Shown: in pieces, positions 60,783-64,000 of the stretch
How the letters are laid out: each line of letters opens with the position of its first letter
How positions within the stretch are numbered: the first letter of the stretch is position 1
Source of the DNA: Kribbella rubisoli
Lineage (GTDB): Bacteria > Actinomycetota > Actinomycetes > Propionibacteriales > Kribbellaceae
NCBI RefSeq assembly: GCF_004217145.1
Contig: NZ_SHKR01000013.1
Span: 864,249-928,248, forward strand
Direction of reading: 5' to 3'
DNA length: 64,000 nt
Notes under the pieces: generated by a model
Database searches by the model: none
The model's input: the letters and a program-made list of their open reading frames with translations, nothing else
Told to the model about the DNA's origin: nothing
Position numbers and translations under genes: made by a program

Positions 60783-61930
60783 GCGATGACCTCCAGCCGA
60801 TGGACCCATTTGGTTTGGAGTACGCCGGGGCGGTTGGGCGCGATGATCCGCGCCGGGAACCCGTGGTCCAGCGCTAGCTCCTCACCGTTGAGCCGAAGTG
60901 CCAGCAACGTCAGCGGATCGGCTGCGAACTGTTCCGGCAGCTCACTCGTCGCGTAGAACCCGCCCTTCTCCATCGACACCACCCGCACGCGTGAGTGCGC
61001 CGGCGCACCACACAGCTCGAGCAAGTCGCGGATCCGCACGCCTTCCCAGCGCCCGCCCTGGCTCCATCCCTCCACACAGGCGATCGGCAATGCCGAGCGA
61101 CTCTGCGGAAGTTGCTGGAGCTCGTCGAGGCTGAGCGAGAGCTCCTGTGGTCCTTTGATCGTGAAGCGCCAGTTGTCGTCGACGCTGGTGACGCCGGCCG
61201 CGTCCGCCGTACGGTTGACCGGCAGCCCTTGTGGGCCGATGTTCGGCTTGCGTGGCGCGAGTACAGCGATCGGGCCGAGCGCCGGCGCTGATTGGCCGAC
61301 CGAGGTGATGCCTACCAACGCGGCGGCGCCGGCGACCGTACGGAACAGGCCGCGGCGGGTGAGACCGGAGATTGCCGGGGGCAAGGAGTTCGGCACGATC
61401 TCGGCGATGCGCCGCCAGTTTGCCCGGATCAGCGGGAGCTTGACGGCGATATGTACGAGGAGCGCCCCGACGATGATCCAGGCGAGCGCGTAGTGCGTCT
61501 GGCGGAACGGGAACGGCCAGGGATACCACTGCAGTGTGTTGAGGAATCCGATGAACAGCTCGAGCGCCATCGCCGAGACCAGCACCAGGATCGACGCTCG
61601 CTCGAGCATCGTCTCGAGTGCCTTGCGGCTGGGCGGCCATGGAAGCTTCGCGAACAGCTTCGGGTAGACCGTCCACAACTTTGCCAGCAGCAACGGGACG
61701 GCAATGGTCCCGCTCAGTACGTGCAGGCCCTGCGTCACGCGGTACAGCGTGGCGGGACGGCTCGGGATGGGCAGCCAGCCCGGGGTGTCCTGCTGGAAGT
61801 GGCTGTACAGCCCGGTCAGGAAGCAGACCACGACCGCGGTCCCGAGCCAGCGGCCGATCACCGTCGCCACCCTCGGGTGGTGCAGGGACGACGGGAACGA
61901 CTTCTCGGTCGGCGGCGCCGGCAGCTTCAT
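60779..61930 (-). CDS. Molybdopterin-binding oxidoreductase fused to a cytochrome b561-like membrane domain
   Basis: 383 residues. The N-terminal half is membrane (GTAVVVCFLTGLYSHF, VTQGLHVLSGTIAVPLLLAKLW, ERASILVLVSAMALELFIGFL, HYALAWIIVGALLVHIAVKL) with His residues placed like b-heme ligands. A TAT-like twin arginine (TRRGLFRTVAG) lies mid-protein. The C-terminal half is the sulfite-oxidase-type molybdopterin domain with IACVEGWSQGGRWEGVRIRDLL (Cys is the Mo ligand) and DHGFPARIIAPNRPGV. The electron donor and acceptor are unknown. Confidence 0.92.
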   Translation of the reverse strand: MKLPAPPTEKSFPSSLHHPRVATVIGRWLGTAVVVCFLTGLYSHFQQDTPGWLPIPSRPATLYRVTQGLHVLSGTIAVPLLLAKLWTVYPKLFAKLPWPPSRKALETMLERASILVLVSAMALELFIGFLNTLQWYPWPFPFRQTHYALAWIIVGALLVHIAVKLPLIRANWRRIAEIVPNSLPPAISGLTRRGLFRTVAGAAALVGITSVGQSAPALGPIAVLAPRKPNIGPQGLPVNRTADAAGVTSVDDNWRFTIKGPQELSLSLDELQQLPQSRSALPIACVEGWSQGGRWEGVRIRDLLELCGAPAHSRVRVVSMEKGGFYATSELPEQFAADPLTLLALRLNGEELALDHGFPARIIAPNRPGVLQTKWVHRLEVIA

Positions 61931-62166
61931 GTTTCCACTACAACCCCGCCGGGGACGTCTGTACGGCGTACACCGGTTACTGCTCGCGAACGGCGTATTA
62001 CTGGTCGCTCACGAGTTGCGCAGGGAACAGTTATCCACAGGTCTGCGTCTGTACGGCGGATGGTGATACCGATCGGGGCATACTCTGAGCGAACTGATCG
62101 GCGGCTTGAGTGATTTCCGGGCGGACTGATCCCTCTTGGCGGACGGGGCGAAAGGAGTGAGGCGGA

Positions 62167-62724
62167 GTGAAGACGCAGGAGCGGTCGTCCGAGGATGACG
62201 AGCGTGCGATGGCGGATCTGGCCGAGGTCGCGGACTGGCGATCGGTCTGGGGCCCGCCGGACACCGGCATGGACGCGATCCGTGCACTGGTGAACCGCGT
62301 TACCGCCGCCACTGGCTGGCGTCCGTGGGCGCCGGGCAACATCGACCCCGATCGGTACACGTGGGGTTTGGTGACCCAGCGCGAGACGGTGATGCTCGTG
62401 TTGCCGGACGCTGTGCTTCCGGAGAGCCCGCGGAGCGGCTGGTCGGCGTACGACGTCGCCTCCGGTGAGCTGCCTCTGGTCGAGGAAGGCCTCGACGAGC
62501 ACTGGCCCGGTCAGCTCGAGCTCGCGCGCCGCTACTGGGGACCCCCGGTCTTCGTCGGGCCGGGCGCCGATCTCCGCGTTCCGCCGGAGTGGCGCGGCCG
62601 CCGCCGGCACCTGGCCGTCTGGCTGCGCCCGGGAGCCGAGATCCACCTGTACGCGTCCCAGCCGGGCCCGGACGACACTGCCGCCGGATTCGGATACTCC
62701 GTCTACGCCAGCGAGGTGGCCTGA
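62167..62724 (+). CDS. Hypothetical protein upstream of the repeat protein
   Basis: 185 residues from GTG 62167, with AAAGGAG upstream. It is soluble and Trp-rich: WRSVWGPPDTGMDAIRALVN, WGLVTQRETVMLVLPDAVLP and GAEIHLYASQPGPDDTAAGFGYSV. I recognise no family. Its stop overlaps the next ATG (TGATG), so it is translated with the repeat protein and probably shares its role. Confidence 0.75.
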   Translation: MKTQERSSEDDERAMADLAEVADWRSVWGPPDTGMDAIRALVNRVTAATGWRPWAPGNIDPDRYTWGLVTQRETVMLVLPDAVLPESPRSGWSAYDVASGELPLVEEGLDEHWPGQLELARRYWGPPVFVGPGADLRVPPEWRGRRRHLAVWLRPGAEIHLYASQPGPDDTAAGFGYSVYASEVA

Positions 62725-64000
62725 TGGCCGAGGAAGAAAGCGCGGAACATTACCTCCAGGTGATGGCCGGCCATGCCCGCCAGCTCTGGCAATGGTTGCG
62801 GGGAGCCGAGCAGCGCGTCCGGCAGATGTTCAGCAACCAGCAGCGTCGTCGAATCATGATCGAAGGCGGGAACTCCCGGCGGAACTGGGACCGCGATCTG
62901 GACGTGCAGACGCGGGACATCGACCCGCGCGACCGCACCCGGACACTGGAGAGCGCAGCCGACGCGCAACTGCGGGAAGCGCGTGCCCTTGAGGAGGGCA
63001 ACCGCGACCTCGAGGTGCAGCGACAAAGTCTTCAGCAAGAGGCGGACGCCTCTGCCGAACGCCTCCGTCAGCAGGAAGCCCAGCTGAACGAGGCCCGCGA
63101 CCGGGACGCCGCCGAGAAGCAGATCGATGCTAACGACAACGACAAACCCGACTGGGAGGACCGCGAGGACGAGGCCGTCCAGCAGAACGAGGACGAGGAA
63201 CTCACTGACGACGTCCAGGATCGTCAGGACGAGCAGGCTCGCGAGGACGAGGCGAAGCGCAAGCAGGAGGAGGACCGCCGCCGCGACCAGCAGCGCGAGG
63301 ACGGCGTCGACGCCGCAGACGCTGTGCCGGCAGCCGTCGGTGCAGCCGAAGCCGCCAGCGCCCTCGACAACGAGCTGAACGAAGACCGCGCCGGCGACCT
63401 GCAGGACCCAGCCGCCCAGGCCGAGAACCTGCAGCAAGCCGAGACAGATGTCGCCGAGCAGGAGCAGCTCAACCCAGGCACAGCCGAGCAGTCCGACCTG
63501 CAGCAGCAGGACCCGGCAGCCCAGGCCGAGAACCTGCAGCAAGCCGAGACAGATGTCGCCGAGCAGGCCCAGGTCACCCCGGGCGCAGCCCAGCAGGCCG
63601 GCCTCGACACGGACCCCCAGCAGAACAACCAACTCCTCGACGGGGACGGCGCCCTCCGCGACTCAACGATCGGCGCCGAGCCCCAACAGCAAGACCCGGA
63701 CCTCGCCCAGACCGGCGAGTTCGTCGATCAGGACGGCGCCGTACGCAATCAGACGATCGGTGCTGAGGATCAGCAGCAGGACACGGATCTGGCCCAGGGC
63801 GGCGAGTTCGTCGATCAGGACGGCGCCGTACGCAATCAGACGATCGGTGCTGAGGATCAGCAGCAGGACACGGATCTGGCCCAGACCGGCGAGTTCGTCG
63901 ACCAGGACGGCGCCGTACGCAATCAGACGATCGGTGCTGAGGATCAGCAGCAGGACACGGATCTGGCCCAGGGCGGCGAGTTCGTCGATCAGGACGGCGC
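62724..64000 (+). CDS. Large acidic repeat protein (3' truncated)
   Basis: The frame is open from ATG 62724 to the window end (>425 residues). The N-terminal ~60 residues are basic and helical (HYLQVMAGHARQLWQWLRG, RVRQMFSNQQRRRIMIEGG). Residues ~65-165 are charged coiled-coil (QLREARALEEGNRDLEVQRQ). Then come two 35-residue repeats and at least three full 29-residue repeats with core GEFVDQDGAVRNQTIGAEDQ. There is no signal peptide and no membrane helix. Gln and Asp dominate. No family is recognised. It overlaps the upstream gene by 1 nt. Confidence 0.8.
   Translation, partial: MAEEESAEHYLQVMAGHARQLWQWLRGAEQRVRQMFSNQQRRRIMIEGGNSRRNWDRDLDVQTRDIDPRDRTRTLESAADAQLREARALEEGNRDLEVQRQSLQQEADASAERLRQQEAQLNEARDRDAAEKQIDANDNDKPDWEDREDEAVQQNEDEELTDDVQDRQDEQAREDEAKRKQEEDRRRDQQREDGVDAADAVPAAVGAAEAASALDNELNEDRAGDLQDPAAQAENLQQAETDVAEQEQLNPGTAEQSDLQQQDPAAQAENLQQAETDVAEQAQVTPGAAQQAGLDTDPQQNNQLLDGDGALRDSTIGAEPQQQDPDLAQTGEFVDQDGAVRNQTIGAEDQQQDTDLAQGGEFVDQDGAVRNQTIGAEDQQQDTDLAQTGEFVDQDGAVRNQTIGAEDQQQDTDLAQGGEFVDQDG
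63405..63614 (+). repeat. 105-bp tandem repeat (two copies)
   Basis: Two 105-bp copies (starting 63405 and 63510) share a near-identical core encoding DPAAQAENLQQAETDVAEQ, then diverge. The period is a multiple of three and keeps the frame. Confidence 0.9.
63624..64000 (+). repeat. 87-bp tandem repeats running to the window edge
   Basis: A degenerate unit (63624-63710) is followed by near-identical 87-bp units at 63711, 63798, 63885 and 63972 (cut by the edge). The first codon alternates ACC/GGC/ACC/GGC, suggesting that a 174-bp dimer was duplicated. The total copy number cannot be seen. Confidence 0.95.

Noticed and set aside
62703..63632. 309-codon minus-strand frame rich in Leu/Val at the window end
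   Set aside because: It is the complement of the Gln/Asp-rich repeat protein (CAG/GAC codons read as CTG/GTC), so it is a shadow.

Overview
This window is high-GC actinobacterial chromosome. The evidence is a mycothiol synthase (mshD), a GlnR-type regulator, a ppk1-mutT1 pair, GTG/TTG starts, many leaderless genes (a TANNNT -10 box 6-8 nt before the start codon) and strong G/C third-position bias. The gene set and codon style resemble Kribbella or a related Nocardioidales/Propionibacteriales genus; that placement is inference. I see no rRNA or tRNA gene, IS element, integrase, prophage or CRISPR array, so this reads as core or near-core chromosome with some lineage-specific loci.

Layout. 0-6.8 kb: truncated DUF5107 sugar-related protein, DUF3592 membrane protein, TetR, secreted PI-PLC-like enzyme, OsmC, FUSC membrane protein, DUF5709 acidic protein. 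7-11.4 kb: cytochrome P450 and a GH38 alpha-mannosidase, both on minus. 11.6-17.9 kb: a TAXI-type TRAP transport locus with two binding lipoproteins around a divergent two-component system and one fused permease, followed by three stem-loops that share one loop sequence. 18-28 kb: hemerythrin-like protein, aldo/keto reductase, APH-type kinase, flavin reductase, thioesterase plus channel-like protein, TetR divergent from a DMT exporter, MarR, GH3 lipoprotein and two DUF202 proteins.

28-47.4 kb is dominated by phosphate: a DUF47 protein with a PiT transporter, a second PiT transporter behind a candidate PHO box, the pstSCAB operon behind a clear PHO box, and ppk1 with mutT1. Interleaved are a TPP riboswitch with thiC, an acyltransferase, a SatD-like pair, several small RDD/DUF4190 membrane proteins with Gln/Tyr/Gly-rich repeat tails, and a bifunctional-nuclease family gene. 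47.4-55.6 kb holds an esterase, mshD, a secreted 5'-nucleotidase, glnR, moaD-like, arfB, a thioredoxin-like gene and another RDD protein. From memory of the family, the order pit-pst-mutT-ppk-mshD-nucleotidase-glnR-sulfurtransferase is also seen in Streptomyces.

55.6-57.4 kb is a sulfur operon (DUF4395, rhodanese, DUF1416) preceded by a leaderless 26-codon peptide with two cysteine codons, probably a cysteine-responsive attenuator. 57.7-62 kb: a choice-of-anchor-P secreted protein, dtd, a BKACE-type enzyme and a b561/molybdopterin fusion. The window ends inside a long acidic Gln/Asp-rich protein with 105-bp and then 87-bp tandem repeats.

The items most worth a second look are the three-hairpin array at 17983-18099, the 20-bp perfect inverted repeat at 32758-32843, the cysteine leader peptide at 55632-55712, and the repeat protein from 62724 onward.
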